Source of the DNA: Candidatus Merdiplasma excrementigallinarum
GTDB taxonomy: Bacteria > Bacillota > Clostridia > Lachnospirales > Lachnospiraceae
Direction of reading: 5' to 3'
Assembly: GCA_018713435.1 (NCBI GenBank)
Contig: DVOS01000036.1
Span: 1-64,000, forward strand
Length of the DNA stretch: 64,000 nucleotides
Part shown: positions 23,004-32,056 of the stretch, piece by piece
Layout of the letters: every line of letters begins with the position of its first letter
How positions within the stretch are numbered: the first letter of the stretch is position 1
Program-made: the position numbers and the translations under genes
Notes under the pieces: generated by a model
What the model was told of the DNA's origin: nothing
The model's input: only the letters and a program-made list of their open reading frames with translations
The model's database searches: none

Positions 23004-24038
23004 ATGGCAGACAAGAAAAATATAACGATTATTGATATAGCTAAATTAACAGGGCTTTCCAAAGCAACCGTAGGAAGAGTCATTGGCAATTACGGCAATG
23101 TTTCTCCTGAGAGTAAAGAAAAAGTAGAAAAAGCAATTAAAGAATTGAATTATATTCCCAACGCTGTTGCTCAGGGGCTTCGTTCTAACGGCACAAAAAT
23201 TATTGGCGTAATAGTGGGCAGTATCAAAAATAATTTCTGCAATCGTTTTCTTTACGCCGTTGAAAAAGCGGCAATCGAAAAAGGTTACGATGTGCTTTTT
23301 TGTAATACAGGAGAACAAATTGAACGTGAGTTTCAATGTCTCAAAAATTTAAAAGCCAGAAGAGTAGATGGTATTATTTTAATTTCTTCTGTCTTGAAGG
23401 CTCAGGACATTCCAAAGGAAAATATGGATTTATACAAGGATATTCCCATCGTCCTTGCTGACCGCAATATTGAAGATATGGATCTTGATTTAATCACCAG
23501 CAGTAACTGCCAGGGAGCCTATAATATCATTAAAAGTTTTATTCAAAACGGCCATCAGCACATTGGAATTATTTCCTATGGCGAAGTCTCCACTCTCAAA
23601 GAACGTCTGCGCGGCTACCGCCAGGCATGTGATAATTATAAGATTCAGACAAAAGACAGTTATATATTAACCGGAAAAACCATTGATGACATATCAACCG
23701 AAAGAATCAAGGAATTTTTAAAACAGAATCCGCAGCTTACCGCTATTATGGTTCTGAATAACTCTTTATTAGCCAAACTTTTGGTTGCCTTAAAAGATAT
23801 CGGATGTATAGACAATGACCGTTATTCCATCGTCAGTTGGGATGATGATGAATTAAATGAATTATACGCGATCTCTACTGTAGAACAGCAGGTAGAAGAA
23901 ATCGGTTTGCTTTCCACCAAACGATTGATTGAAATTATCAATCGTAAATCAAAAGAATCTGACGCGACAGTCACATTAACTTTAAAAACAATTTACAAAG
24001 AACGTGGTTCCAATCATTGTATCACTGCTGTCAAATGA
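23004..24038 (+). CDS. LacI-family transcriptional regulator of the sugar operon
   Basis: The 344-aa repressor-type protein has an N-terminal LacI helix-turn-helix (about 8-60; ITIIDIAKLTGLSKATVGRV and YIPNAVAQGLRSN) and a periplasmic-binding-protein-like sugar sensor domain (about 65-335). It reads TVGRV where TVSRV is usual. Identical GAGAACGTTCTC palindromes flank the gene, in its own promoter and in front of the kinase operon, so it most likely represses both and is released by the imported sugar or its phosphate. A short GAGG precedes ATG 23004. The gene and the operon behind it are AT-richer than the surroundings. Confidence 0.9.
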   Translation: MADKKNITIIDIAKLTGLSKATVGRVIGNYGNVSPESKEKVEKAIKELNYIPNAVAQGLRSNGTKIIGVIVGSIKNNFCNRFLYAVEKAAIEKGYDVLFCNTGEQIEREFQCLKNLKARRVDGIILISSVLKAQDIPKENMDLYKDIPIVLADRNIEDMDLDLITSSNCQGAYNIIKSFIQNGHQHIGIISYGEVSTLKERLRGYRQACDNYKIQTKDSYILTGKTIDDISTERIKEFLKQNPQLTAIMVLNNSLLAKLLVALKDIGCIDNDRYSIVSWDDDELNELYAISTVEQQVEEIGLLSTKRLIEIINRKSKESDATVTLTLKTIYKERGSNHCITAVK

Positions 24039-24057
24039 ATATTATTATTTTTCGACC

Positions 24058-24069
24058 GAGAACGTTCTC
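24058..24069. promoter_or_regulatory. LacI-family operator 2, in front of the sugar operon
   Basis: The same GAGAACGTTCTC palindrome lies 100 bp upstream of the AnmK-like gene. No clean -35/-10 pair could be assigned around it; TATATAAC at 24121-24128 is a weak -10 candidate. Confidence 0.7.
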
Positions 24070-24169
24070 AGTCCTTAGTGATAAGTTTGCCGCTCTGTGA
24101 TCCGGACACAGCCAGGCTCTTATATAACTCATAACTATTTAAAATTTTTGTGTAAGGAGGTTTTTATTT

Positions 24170-25402
24170 ATGGATTTAATTATGGGAATGAACAGCGGTT
24201 CTTCGTTTGATGGAATTGATGTCATTCTTGCTGAAACTGAAATGGACAGCGATGGCTTTCCCAAAGCGCCAAAGTTTCTTTGCGGAGGTTCTTATTCCTG
24301 GCCTGATGATGTAACCAAAATCGTACGGGATGCGTTTGAAAACAGAGTTGATATGGTTGGTCTGAACAGGCTGAACTATATTTGCGGAGCTGTTTTTGCC
24401 GAAAAAGCGGTTCAGTTTATGCAGGAACATCACATCAATCCGCAGGATGTTAAAGTATTGGGGCTTGATACACAGACCATTTATCAGGAGCAGCCTGATC
24501 ATAAACGAATTAGTGAAATGTCGGAGGAAGAAAAAGCGGACTGGCCTCATCGCTGGCTGAATGGGCCTTACCCGGCAGGTATGCAGATGGGCGACACTTC
24601 TGTTATTGCCAACCTGACAAACATCGACACGGTTACCCATTTCAGGCCGGCGGATCATACTTTTGGAGGAAGCGCCGCTCCCCTTATGCCCTATCTTGAC
24701 TTTATCCTCTTCCGTAAAGAGGACCATCCGGTTATGACATTAAATATTGGCGGAATTGCTAATCTTCATGTTGCAAGCAGTGATCGAAGAAAAATGTTTG
24801 GTTTCGATACTGGCCCCGGCAATGTAATTTCTAACTATATGTGCAGAAAATTGCTGGGAACGGATTACGATGAGAATGGCCAGGTAGCCGCTAAAGGAAA
24901 GACAAATGAAGAGCTGCTGAACTTCTTCATGCATCACCCCTTCTTTGACCGTCCTGTTCCCCGCTCCGGATGGGTAGGCGACTACGATGAAGACTATATC
25001 GACAGTGTTCTGGCAAAATACGGTCATCTTCCTAAAGAGGATATTCTCGCCACCGCATGCGCCTTTACCGGAGAAGCTGTAGCGAAAAGTATGCTGGACA
25101 ATATTCCGGATGATATTATCAAAAATACTAAAAAGCTGTACGCAAGCGGCGGCGGTGTAAAAAACCCGCAAATTATGAAGGAAATTCAGGAAAGAATTCC
25201 TTCGCATATCACTGTGACGACCTCTGATGAAATAGGTATTCCGCCAGAATATAAAGAAGCAGTTAAATTCGCGACGATTGCTTACTCTACTATTCACTGT
25301 GTTCCCGGAAACATTCCAGCAGCAGGCCATGCTTCACAGTATGCAATTCTTGGCAAAATTGCATTGGCACCCCGCAATATCAAAGGCGGAGCACAGCTGT
25401 AA
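24170..25402 (+). CDS. AnmK-like anhydrosugar kinase
   Basis: The 410-aa protein belongs to the AnmK (COG2377-type) branch of the sugar-kinase/actin superfamily. AnmK opens and phosphorylates 1,6-anhydro-N-acetylmuramic acid; the related levoglucosan kinase acts on 1,6-anhydroglucose. Matches are the first phosphate loop GMNSGSSFDGID (AnmK: GTMSGTSLDGxD), the MQMGDTSVIA segment, HFRPADHTFGGSAAPLMP with the expected catalytic Asp, and GFDTGPGN. GQGAPL of AnmK is GSAAPL here and the first loop is also altered, so substrate may differ. It starts the operon with a sugar ABC transporter and a transaldolase-like enzyme; no MurNAc-6-P etherase is present. GTAAGGAGG precedes ATG 24170. Substrate assignment to an imported anhydro- or other hexose is inference. 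Confidence 0.8.
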   Translation: MDLIMGMNSGSSFDGIDVILAETEMDSDGFPKAPKFLCGGSYSWPDDVTKIVRDAFENRVDMVGLNRLNYICGAVFAEKAVQFMQEHHINPQDVKVLGLDTQTIYQEQPDHKRISEMSEEEKADWPHRWLNGPYPAGMQMGDTSVIANLTNIDTVTHFRPADHTFGGSAAPLMPYLDFILFRKEDHPVMTLNIGGIANLHVASSDRRKMFGFDTGPGNVISNYMCRKLLGTDYDENGQVAAKGKTNEELLNFFMHHPFFDRPVPRSGWVGDYDEDYIDSVLAKYGHLPKEDILATACAFTGEAVAKSMLDNIPDDIIKNTKKLYASGGGVKNPQIMKEIQERIPSHITVTTSDEIGIPPEYKEAVKFATIAYSTIHCVPGNIPAAGHASQYAILGKIALAPRNIKGGAQL

Positions 25403-25490
25403 TTACTCTTCCCAGTAACACAGCTTACTTATTGTAACATATTTGGATGAATAAAAACAATTATTTCAAATCATTTTAGGAGGTTTGTAT

Positions 25491-26441
25491 ATGTATAAAA
25501 GAGCACTTGCCATTATTACTTCTGCCGTTATGGCCCTTACACTTTCCGCTCCGGTTTTTGCTGAAGAAACTGCTTCCACAGATATTTCCATTGGTGTTTC
25601 CTTTGGTCAGAATGTCCATCCTTTCTTTGTTGCCATGCAGAAAGGAATTGAAGATGCCTGCACGGAGTACGGTGTAACGGACTATAATTTTCTTGCCGCA
25701 GACAGTTCTCTGGAAACACAGAACACGCAGATAGAAAATCTGGTTACTATGGGTTCTGATGTCATTCTTCTTAATCCTTATGATTCCGAAGGCGTTGTAA
25801 ATGCCGTAAAAGCTGCCAGCGATCAGGGTGTAGGTGTGATTACCATGGACATCGACTGCGAAGGTTCCATTGCTTATTTAGCTTCTGATAATTATGTCAT
25901 CGGGCAGATGCTGGCCGATTACGTAATCGAACAGCTTGGCGGTGAAGGCAAAATTGCCATTATCGATGGTATAACCGTTTCCTCTTTGAAAGATCGTACA
26001 GACGGCTTCATGGATACCATTGCCGAAAGCAATATTGAAGTAGTAGCTGAACAGCAGACCGCCCATGCGCGTGATACAGCCCTGAGTTCCGCGGAAAACA
26101 TTATTCAGGCAAATCCCGATATTGATGCGTTTGTAGGCGTAAATGAAAATTCAGGTATGGCAATTCTGAGTGCGGTAACCTCTGCTAATCTCTCCGACGT
26201 CTTAATTACAACAGTTGACGCCACTGCCGAAAATATGATTGCTATCCGGGACGGAAAAGTTGCTGTCGGCGTATCTCAGGATCCCTACCAGATGGGCTAT
26301 CAGGCTGTTGAGCAGGCAATCAAGTGGCACAATGGCGAAGAAATTGAAGAATTTATTGAGATACCGGTTGAGTACATGACTTCTGATAACATCCAAGACT
26401 TTATTGAGCGTGAAGAAGGTTACGGTGTGGAAGTAGAGTAA
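25491..26441 (+). CDS. Sugar ABC transporter substrate-binding protein, RbsB-like
   Basis: The 316-aa protein has a Sec signal (MYKRALAIITSAVMALTL, cleavage near PVFA) and a class-I periplasmic-binding fold typical of pentose/hexose importers (NVHPFFVAMQKGIEDACTEY, VDATAENMIAIRDGKVAVGV). It captures the sugar for the ABC transporter encoded next. The lipobox Cys that normally tethers such proteins in Gram-positives is missing; no Cys occurs near the cleavage site. ATG 25491 follows AGGAGG by 7 nt; the track start six bases earlier is a TTG inside that spacing. Confidence 0.9.
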   Translation: MYKRALAIITSAVMALTLSAPVFAEETASTDISIGVSFGQNVHPFFVAMQKGIEDACTEYGVTDYNFLAADSSLETQNTQIENLVTMGSDVILLNPYDSEGVVNAVKAASDQGVGVITMDIDCEGSIAYLASDNYVIGQMLADYVIEQLGGEGKIAIIDGITVSSLKDRTDGFMDTIAESNIEVVAEQQTAHARDTALSSAENIIQANPDIDAFVGVNENSGMAILSAVTSANLSDVLITTVDATAENMIAIRDGKVAVGVSQDPYQMGYQAVEQAIKWHNGEEIEEFIEIPVEYMTSDNIQDFIEREEGYGVEVE

Positions 26442-26470
26442 ACCTTACACTTAACTGAGATATCATAATC

Positions 26471-26500
26471 GAGGGTGTTGCAATTTGCAGCACCCTCTGT
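26471..26500 (+). terminator. Intercistronic attenuator hairpin
   Basis: GAGGGTGTTGC pairs with GCAGCACCCTC between the binding-protein and ATPase genes, with only a short T-containing tail. It probably reduces read-through so that binding protein exceeds transporter. The stem matches the recurring terminator family without its inner palindrome. Confidence 0.55.
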
Positions 26501-26517
26501 TAGAAAGGAGAACCAAC

Positions 26518-28035
26518 GTGTCCGATGTTATTGTAAAAATGCAGGATATTTCCAAATCATTCGGCGGTATTAAAGCCCTGGATCATGTTCAGATCGAACT
26601 GCGCAGAGGCGAAGTTCATGCGCTTATGGGCGAAAATGGAGCCGGCAAATCTACGCTTATGAAAATTATGACCGGTGTCTATACAAAGGACAGCGGCACC
26701 ATGTATCTCTATAATGAGCAGACAAAAGAACTGGAAGAAATTGAAATGAAATCTCCCCTCATGGCTCAAAAGCATGGATTAAGCATGGTGTTCCAGGAAT
26801 TAAATCTTCTGGAGAATATGAATATAGCAGAAAATATTTTTATTGGCAGAGAGCCCGGTATAAACGGCGTTTTGAACCGTGCCGCATTAAACCGGAAAGC
26901 AAAAGAAGAACTCAAAAAAGTAAATCTCGATATTTCTCCGGAAACGATGGTTGACAGTTTAAGCTGCGGTCAGAAACAGTGTGTTGAAATTGCCAAAGCC
27001 CTGTCTTTTCAGGCCCGGGTTGTGGTATTTGATGAACCTACTGCCAGTCTCTCGGAAAAAGAATCTCAGGTTTTATTTGATATCATACGTGATTTAAAAA
27101 GCAAAGGAGTATGTATCGTCTATATTTCTCATCGTATGGAAGAAATATTTGACATATCGGATCGTATTACTGTTTTCAGAAACGGCACCTTTATTGATAC
27201 AGTTGAAACAAAAAATGTTTCCGAACCGGATCTGATACAAATGATGATTGGCCATGAGATTCAGGCTGATGCGGGAAAAACTTCCGATAACCATGTTAAA
27301 AAAAATGTCGTAATGGAAGTAAAAAATGTAAAAGTTTTTCCCAACAGTCATCCTGTACATTTTAAGCTGTATGAAAATGAAATCCTCGGCTTTTTCGGGC
27401 TGGTCGGTGCAGGCCGTACCGAATTGGCCCGTATCATATTTGGCGTTGATCCTGTTGGGGAAGGTGAAATCTTCATACAGGGAAAGCAAGTGAAAATCTC
27501 CTGTCCGCAGGATGCTATAAAAAATGGCATTGGTCTTGTTCCAGAGGATCGCAAAAACCTCGGTCTGATTTTGGGAATGAGCGTGAAAGACAATATGCTT
27601 ATTTCAAAATTGCAGCAGATTAAAGGAGCATTTCTGAAAAATTCTCAACTAAAGCAGATTACCGGCACATATATTCAGGATCTTGGAATTTCTTTAAGAA
27701 ACGAAACACAGGAAGTCAAAGAATTAAGCGGTGGAAATCAGCAAAAAGTTGTAATTGCCAAATGGCTGGCTATGACCCCCAATATCCTGATTATGGACGA
27801 GCCCACCAGGGGAATCGATGTCGGAGCCAAAAACGAAATTTATGCGCTGATGCGAAGGCTGGTTAATCAGGGAAAAAGCATTATTATGATTTCATCAGAA
27901 ATGGCAGAAGTAATGAAAATAAGCGATCGCATTATTGTCATGCATGAAGGAAGTATCGGCGGAACTCTTTCTGCCGATGAAATCACTAAAAACAATATTA
28001 TGCAAGCTGCATTCGGAGGAAATAAAGATGAATAA
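26518..28035 (+). CDS. Sugar ABC transporter ATP-binding protein, RbsA-like
   Basis: The 505-aa protein has two tandem ABC ATPase halves. The first has Walker A GENGAGKST, signature LSCGQKQCVEIAKAL and Walker B VVVFDEPTASL. The second has GLVGAGRTELAR in place of a canonical Walker A, LSGGNQQKV and ILIMDEPTRGID, the usual asymmetry of RbsA/MglA. It energises uptake through the permease encoded next. GTG 26518 (MSDVIVKMQDISKSFGG) follows AAAGGAG; the track start is within the attenuator. Its end overlaps the permease start by 8 bp. Confidence 0.95.
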   Translation: MSDVIVKMQDISKSFGGIKALDHVQIELRRGEVHALMGENGAGKSTLMKIMTGVYTKDSGTMYLYNEQTKELEEIEMKSPLMAQKHGLSMVFQELNLLENMNIAENIFIGREPGINGVLNRAALNRKAKEELKKVNLDISPETMVDSLSCGQKQCVEIAKALSFQARVVVFDEPTASLSEKESQVLFDIIRDLKSKGVCIVYISHRMEEIFDISDRITVFRNGTFIDTVETKNVSEPDLIQMMIGHEIQADAGKTSDNHVKKNVVMEVKNVKVFPNSHPVHFKLYENEILGFFGLVGAGRTELARIIFGVDPVGEGEIFIQGKQVKISCPQDAIKNGIGLVPEDRKNLGLILGMSVKDNMLISKLQQIKGAFLKNSQLKQITGTYIQDLGISLRNETQEVKELSGGNQQKVVIAKWLAMTPNILIMDEPTRGIDVGAKNEIYALMRRLVNQGKSIIMISSEMAEVMKISDRIIVMHEGSIGGTLSADEITKNNIMQAAFGGNKDE

Positions 28036-28975
28036 GAAAAAATCGTTTAACATTAGTTCCTTTCGTGAACTTCTTCTGGTGGGTGTAGTCCTTTTGCTCT
28101 GCGTCATCTGGACTGCCATGAACAGCCAGTTTATGTCTCTAAATAATATCACAAACATCTTACGGCAGGGATCTTATACAGCCATTGCCGCAGTAGGAAT
28201 GACCATGGTTATTGTAATTGGGGAAATTGATCTGTCCGCAGGATCTTTGGTATGCGCTTCAGGACTGGCTGGTGCCATGGTTTGCAAAAACACGGGGAAT
28301 GCGTTTCTGGCTGTTATCACCGCACTTGCGGTAGGGCTTCTTGTAGGCTGTGTCAACGGCATACTCTGCGCCTACGGAAAGCTTCCTGGCTTTATTGCTA
28401 CATTAGCCAGCATGACGGTTCTTCGCGGACTTGCCTATATTATTACAGGCGGTAATTCTGTTGTCTGGCAGTCCGAAGCTTTTACCAGTATCGGAACCGG
28501 ATACATTGGCGTTATTCCCATTCCGGTTATTATTATGTGCGTTGTTATTTTATTTGGCTATATCGTTACTTCGAAATTAAAATTTGGCCGCTATATCTAT
28601 GCAGTAGGCGGAAACAGCGATGCCAGTAAATGGTCTGGAATTCCCGTAGAAAAGGTGAAAATTATTGTATATATGATCATGGGAGTTCTTACTGCGCTGG
28701 CTGGTTTGATTATCACAGCCCGCCTTGGATCCGGCCAGCCTTCTGCCGGTCAGAATTTTGAAATGGACTGTATCACAGCTGCTGTAGTCGGAGGCACAAG
28801 CATGTCCGGAGGACGCGGCAAGATTTTCGGAACGATTGTAGGCGTTCTTCTTTTGACCGTCCTTACAAATGGCATGACACTCGTCGGTATTAATACTTAC
28901 TGGCAGCAGGTCTTAAAAGGGGTTATCATTGTTATCTCTGTTCTTGCTGACACCAGAAGCAAAGGAAAAAAATAA
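28028..28975 (+). CDS. Sugar ABC transporter permease, RbsC-like
   Basis: The 315-aa integral membrane protein has about eight to ten hydrophobic segments. It carries family motifs GMTMVIVIGEIDLSAGS, GFIATLASMTVLRGLAY, YAVGGNSDASKWSGI and AAVVGGTSMSGGRG of the ribose/galactose/AraH permease family. ATG 28028 lies inside the ATPase stop region (ATGAATAA) after GGAGG, so ATPase and permease are coupled. With a single permease gene, the transporter would use a homodimeric channel. Confidence 0.93.
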   Translation: MNKKKSFNISSFRELLLVGVVLLLCVIWTAMNSQFMSLNNITNILRQGSYTAIAAVGMTMVIVIGEIDLSAGSLVCASGLAGAMVCKNTGNAFLAVITALAVGLLVGCVNGILCAYGKLPGFIATLASMTVLRGLAYIITGGNSVVWQSEAFTSIGTGYIGVIPIPVIIMCVVILFGYIVTSKLKFGRYIYAVGGNSDASKWSGIPVEKVKIIVYMIMGVLTALAGLIITARLGSGQPSAGQNFEMDCITAAVVGGTSMSGGRGKIFGTIVGVLLLTVLTNGMTLVGINTYWQQVLKGVIIVISVLADTRSKGKK

Positions 28976-29000
28976 GCTCGGAAAGGTACAGGTTGTGCTT

Positions 29001-29657
29001 ATGGAAATACTGCTTGATACTGCAAACCTTCAAGAAATTAAGCTGGCCAGCAAATGGATCCCCATCTGCGGCATTACCACCAACCCCACCATCATCTGCC
29101 GTGAGCATACAAATTTCTTTCAAAGAATTAAAGCAATTAAAAACATAATAGAAAAGAAACAGCTGCATGTTCAGGTTGTCGGAAATACCTGGGAACAAAT
29201 GATCCAAAACGCAGAAGCTATTCTCGATAATTGCAGACAGGAAATACATATAAAAATTCCTGCCACATACGAAGGCTTCCGAGCTATGAAAGAGCTTAGC
29301 GATAGGGATATACCTGTTACAGCAACTACCGTATATTCTCCTGAGCAGGCCATTCTGGCCACATTAGCCGGAGCCGACTGTATCGCAGTTTATTATAACA
29401 AGATGTACAATTTAAACATGGATCCTCAAAAAACAATATGGGAAATCTCCTGTATTATAAAGAGCAGCGATAAGCCGCCCAAAATTCTTGCCGCCAGTTT
29501 TCGCAACAGCCGACAGGTAGTAGAAGCCTTTCTTGCTGGTGCTGATGCCGCTACTCTTCCATACAATATTTTAAAAGAATTCTGGAACAATCCTGCTCCT
29601 GCCCAGGCAGTCCGAGAATTTCAGGACGATTGGGAAAAGGAATACAGTACCGCATAA
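29001..29657 (+). CDS. Transaldolase / fructose-6-phosphate aldolase-like protein
   Basis: The 218-aa TIM-barrel Schiff-base aldolase resembles FSA/TalC. It has MEILLDTANLQEIK at the start, GITTNPTI, and the catalytic Lys in EIHIKIPATYEG, with CIAVYYNKMYNLNMD where FSA enzymes have a PYxxR-type motif; the Pro and Arg are replaced. Such enzymes cleave or transfer dihydroxyacetone units on sugar phosphates. ATG 29001 gives the family start, but the ribosome-binding site GGAAAGG fits an in-frame GTG at 28995 better. It is the last gene of the AnmK-like/ABC operon. The altered motif suggests a substrate other than fructose 6-phosphate. Confidence 0.82.
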   Translation: MEILLDTANLQEIKLASKWIPICGITTNPTIICREHTNFFQRIKAIKNIIEKKQLHVQVVGNTWEQMIQNAEAILDNCRQEIHIKIPATYEGFRAMKELSDRDIPVTATTVYSPEQAILATLAGADCIAVYYNKMYNLNMDPQKTIWEISCIIKSSDKPPKILAASFRNSRQVVEAFLAGADAATLPYNILKEFWNNPAPAQAVREFQDDWEKEYSTA

Positions 29658-29704
29658 CTGTGATGCCCTCTGAACAGTGTTTGTTTACAGAAATATCTCA
29701 TTAA

Positions 29705-29768
29705 AATAACCCGGCTCTCCAGGTAATCTTTTAAATAATGGTTACCAGAAAGCCGGGTTATTTATTTT
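29705..29768. terminator. Terminator between the sugar operon and the convergent LacI gene
   Basis: AATAACCCGGCT pairs with AGCCGGGTTATT, with an inner GGTAA / TTACC stem, followed by TATTTTTA. It can serve both converging transcripts. Confidence 0.8.
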
Positions 29769-29781
29769 TACTTCGGCCGCT

Positions 29782-30750
29782 TTACGCCGTGTCCCCTTTT
29801 CTGATCCGCAGCGGAACCGTCACGGTAACCGCCTGGGTCCTGCGGCACTCCAGCCGCCCCAGAAGCAGGGTCAGGGCATTTTCCCACACATAATCCGGCA
29901 GAACCTCCACCCGGGTTTCCCGGTTCCATCTGCCGTCCAGGGAGCACACATCCTGGCAGACCACCGCTGCCACATCCTCCGGCACCCTCAGCCCCAGATC
30001 CTCAAAAGCCTCCAGGGCTCCCTGGGCCGCTTCGTCGCCGCCCAGCAGCACTACTCTGGCAAGCGTACCTTCCCGGGCCGCCTGGCCGGCAATGCGGTAA
30101 CCGCTCTCACGGGTTCCGTCACCCTGATGAAAAAGTTCCTCCCTGAAGCAGTTCTTCTGCCTGAGACAGCCTGTCAGATGCTCCAGCCCCCGCTCGCCGA
30201 TCCGCGATTCGTCCTGCTCGCGCCAGCCGCCGATATAGCCTACGCTCTCATACTTTTTTTCATCCGTCAGGTAATCCAGCAGATCTCTCAGGCCCTGACC
30301 AAAGTCAAGCTTCACCTGGTCATTTTCATAATCTTTCCGGTCCGCGTCCACAAATACAATAGCAAACGTCAGAGAGCGGAGAAAAAAGATCTCCTCCTCG
30401 CTGTACCTTCCCAGGGCAATAATGCCGTCCACCATTTTCCTCTGGCCGGGCTGCAGTTCCTCAAATTCCACCTCGCAGTGATCCGTCATCATCTCCAGCA
30501 TGGCGGTCAGGTAGGCAGGATGTACATGCTGCTTATCCGCTCTCCAGTCCGCCACTCCGATAATCAGCTTCTTCTTTTCTCCTGCTTCCTTCCGCAGCCG
30601 GGGCGGAACATAGCTCAGCTGATGCGCTGCGCGAAATATCCTCATTCTCACCTCATTGGTCACCGAAAGGCTCTCATCACGGTTCAGGACTCGGGATACA
30701 GTGGTCAGTGAAACGCCTGCCAGCTTGGCTACTTCCTTAATTGTCGCCAT
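29782..30750 (-). CDS. LacI/GalR-family transcriptional regulator
   Basis: The 322-aa protein has the LacI helix-turn-helix (ATIKEVAKLAGVSLTTVSRV, then SYVPPRLRK) and a sugar-sensor domain. ATG 30750 follows AAGGGGGAA; the track adds one TTG codon. It is divergent from an AraC-type regulator across about 400 bp. No metabolic operon with matching operators is in the window, so its target is unknown. Base composition is like the GC-rich background, unlike the other LacI gene. Confidence 0.88.
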   Translation of the reverse strand: MATIKEVAKLAGVSLTTVSRVLNRDESLSVTNEVRMRIFRAAHQLSYVPPRLRKEAGEKKKLIIGVADWRADKQHVHPAYLTAMLEMMTDHCEVEFEELQPGQRKMVDGIIALGRYSEEEIFFLRSLTFAIVFVDADRKDYENDQVKLDFGQGLRDLLDYLTDEKKYESVGYIGGWREQDESRIGERGLEHLTGCLRQKNCFREELFHQGDGTRESGYRIAGQAAREGTLARVVLLGGDEAAQGALEAFEDLGLRVPEDVAAVVCQDVCSLDGRWNRETRVEVLPDYVWENALTLLLGRLECRRTQAVTVTVPLRIRKGDTA

Positions 30751-31078
30751 CAATATTCCCCCTTCCCTTTGAATTGCATCGATTCCCCCTGATTAGTGTT
30801 CTATGATCGGTCAAATTTCGCGGGATTGTTATAATTCTATCATAGTTAAAATTTAAGGAATATACAAGCTTTTCCGCCATTTTTCTGCAAGAATTCTAAA
30901 ATTTCTCCTTTTTCCTCTCCACTATTTCCCCAATACCACCCCCTGTTTTTTGTCTGTTTTGTATAATTTGGGTCTTTTTTAACAATTTATCTATTTTTTA
31001 CTATATAGTTTCACGAAGTATCAATGCTAATTCCCCTCATTTTTCATGAGTTTTCACAATTTTTTTCATACTCATTCC

Positions 31079-31107
31079 TTGCATATCCGGCATTTTCAAT
31101 TTATAAT
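31079..31107 (+). promoter_or_regulatory. Promoter of the AraC-family gene
   Basis: TTGCAT (31079-31084), 17-bp spacer, perfect TATAAT (31102-31107). The rest of the 400-bp divergent region (30751-31078) is AT-rich with no coding potential that I can see. Confidence 0.65.
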
Positions 31108-31150
31108 AAAAGAGGCACAACGCGAAAATACGAAAAGGAGACCTCCGTTC

Positions 31151-32032
31151 ATGACTACCAGCTGCTATTCCTTTAACACTCTGCCCGTCAATCCGGTAGA
31201 CCGGTCAGTCACCCGGCTTTGCTACGTCAGTGAAATCCGGTGCGGCGGCGAAAGGAATTTGGCGTTTCAGCCCCATCCCTGTACGGAGCTGCTTTTTATC
31301 ACGGAAGGAGAAGGAAGCCTGCGGCTGTCCGGGCAGGAGATCTCCCTTGCCGCCGGCGATGCCCTCATCCTGAACTCCGGCGGGGAGCACACAGCATTCG
31401 ATTTCAAAGATGCGCCCCTGGCCTATATTGCCGCGGGAGTAGACGGCCTGGAGGCCCTGTCCGGCGACAGCGCGGCAGAAGAATGGACGGTGGTTCACTG
31501 TCAGTCCGACAGGGAAGCGGTTCTGTTCTGTCTGCAGGGCCTGCTGCGGGAGATGGAAGGCGGACTTCCCGGCTACGATACGGTCTGCCGGGATCTTCTG
31601 GAGGTGCTTCTGCTCTATCTGATGCGGTGCAGCCAGTTTGAGATTTCCTTCGTTCCCTCCTCCCGGAAATCCAGCCGGGAAGCGGCCATTACCCGCCGCT
31701 ATATTGACAGCCACTTCAGAGAAAACCTGACACTGGACATTCTGGCGGAAGCAGTCCACGTAAGCAAATATTATCTCGTACACAGCTTCAGCCGGGAATA
31801 CGGAACGTCCCCCATTAATTACCTCATTTCCCGCCGGATTCAGGAGAGTATGCACCTGCTCACGGAAACCGGAATGAGCCTGGCTGAGATAGCCGGAAAT
31901 CTTGGGTTTTCATCTCCCAGCTATTTTTCTCAGAGTTTCCGGAAAGTGCAGGGTGTAAGTCCTCTGCAGTACCGGATCCGGAACCGGGAAGAAAAAAAGA
32001 AAAAGGACAAAGAAAAACTGCCGCATCCCTGA
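31151..32032 (+). CDS. AraC-family transcriptional regulator with cupin sensor
   Basis: The 293-aa regulator has an N-terminal cupin-like ligand domain (about 25-110; FQPHPCTELLFITEGEGSL and GDALILNSGGEHTAF) and a C-terminal double helix-turn-helix (about 185-285; NLTLDILAEAVHVSKYYLVH and SLAEIAGNLGFSSPSYFSQS). Such proteins usually activate sugar-use genes. ATG 31151 follows AAGGAG; the track start is upstream of the promoter. The stop lies within its own terminator hairpin. Target genes are not obvious here. Confidence 0.9.
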   Translation: MTTSCYSFNTLPVNPVDRSVTRLCYVSEIRCGGERNLAFQPHPCTELLFITEGEGSLRLSGQEISLAAGDALILNSGGEHTAFDFKDAPLAYIAAGVDGLEALSGDSAAEEWTVVHCQSDREAVLFCLQGLLREMEGGLPGYDTVCRDLLEVLLLYLMRCSQFEISFVPSSRKSSREAAITRRYIDSHFRENLTLDILAEAVHVSKYYLVHSFSREYGTSPINYLISRRIQESMHLLTETGMSLAEIAGNLGFSSPSYFSQSFRKVQGVSPLQYRIRNREEKKKKDKEKLPHP

Positions 32033-32050
32033 TGCGGCAGCTGCATTTTC
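32018..32050. terminator. Terminator shared by the AraC and TEAP-repeat genes
   Basis: CTGCCGCATC and GATGCGGCAG form a perfect 10-bp stem over a 3-nt loop, overlapping the AraC stop codon. T-rich sequence follows on both strands. Confidence 0.8.
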
Positions 32051-32056
32051 ATCACT

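Noticed and set aside
24170-25402. Canonical anmK of peptidoglycan recycling
   Set aside because: The first loop and GQGAPL motif are altered and the gene sits in a sugar-import operon without murQ, so the plain gene name was not applied.
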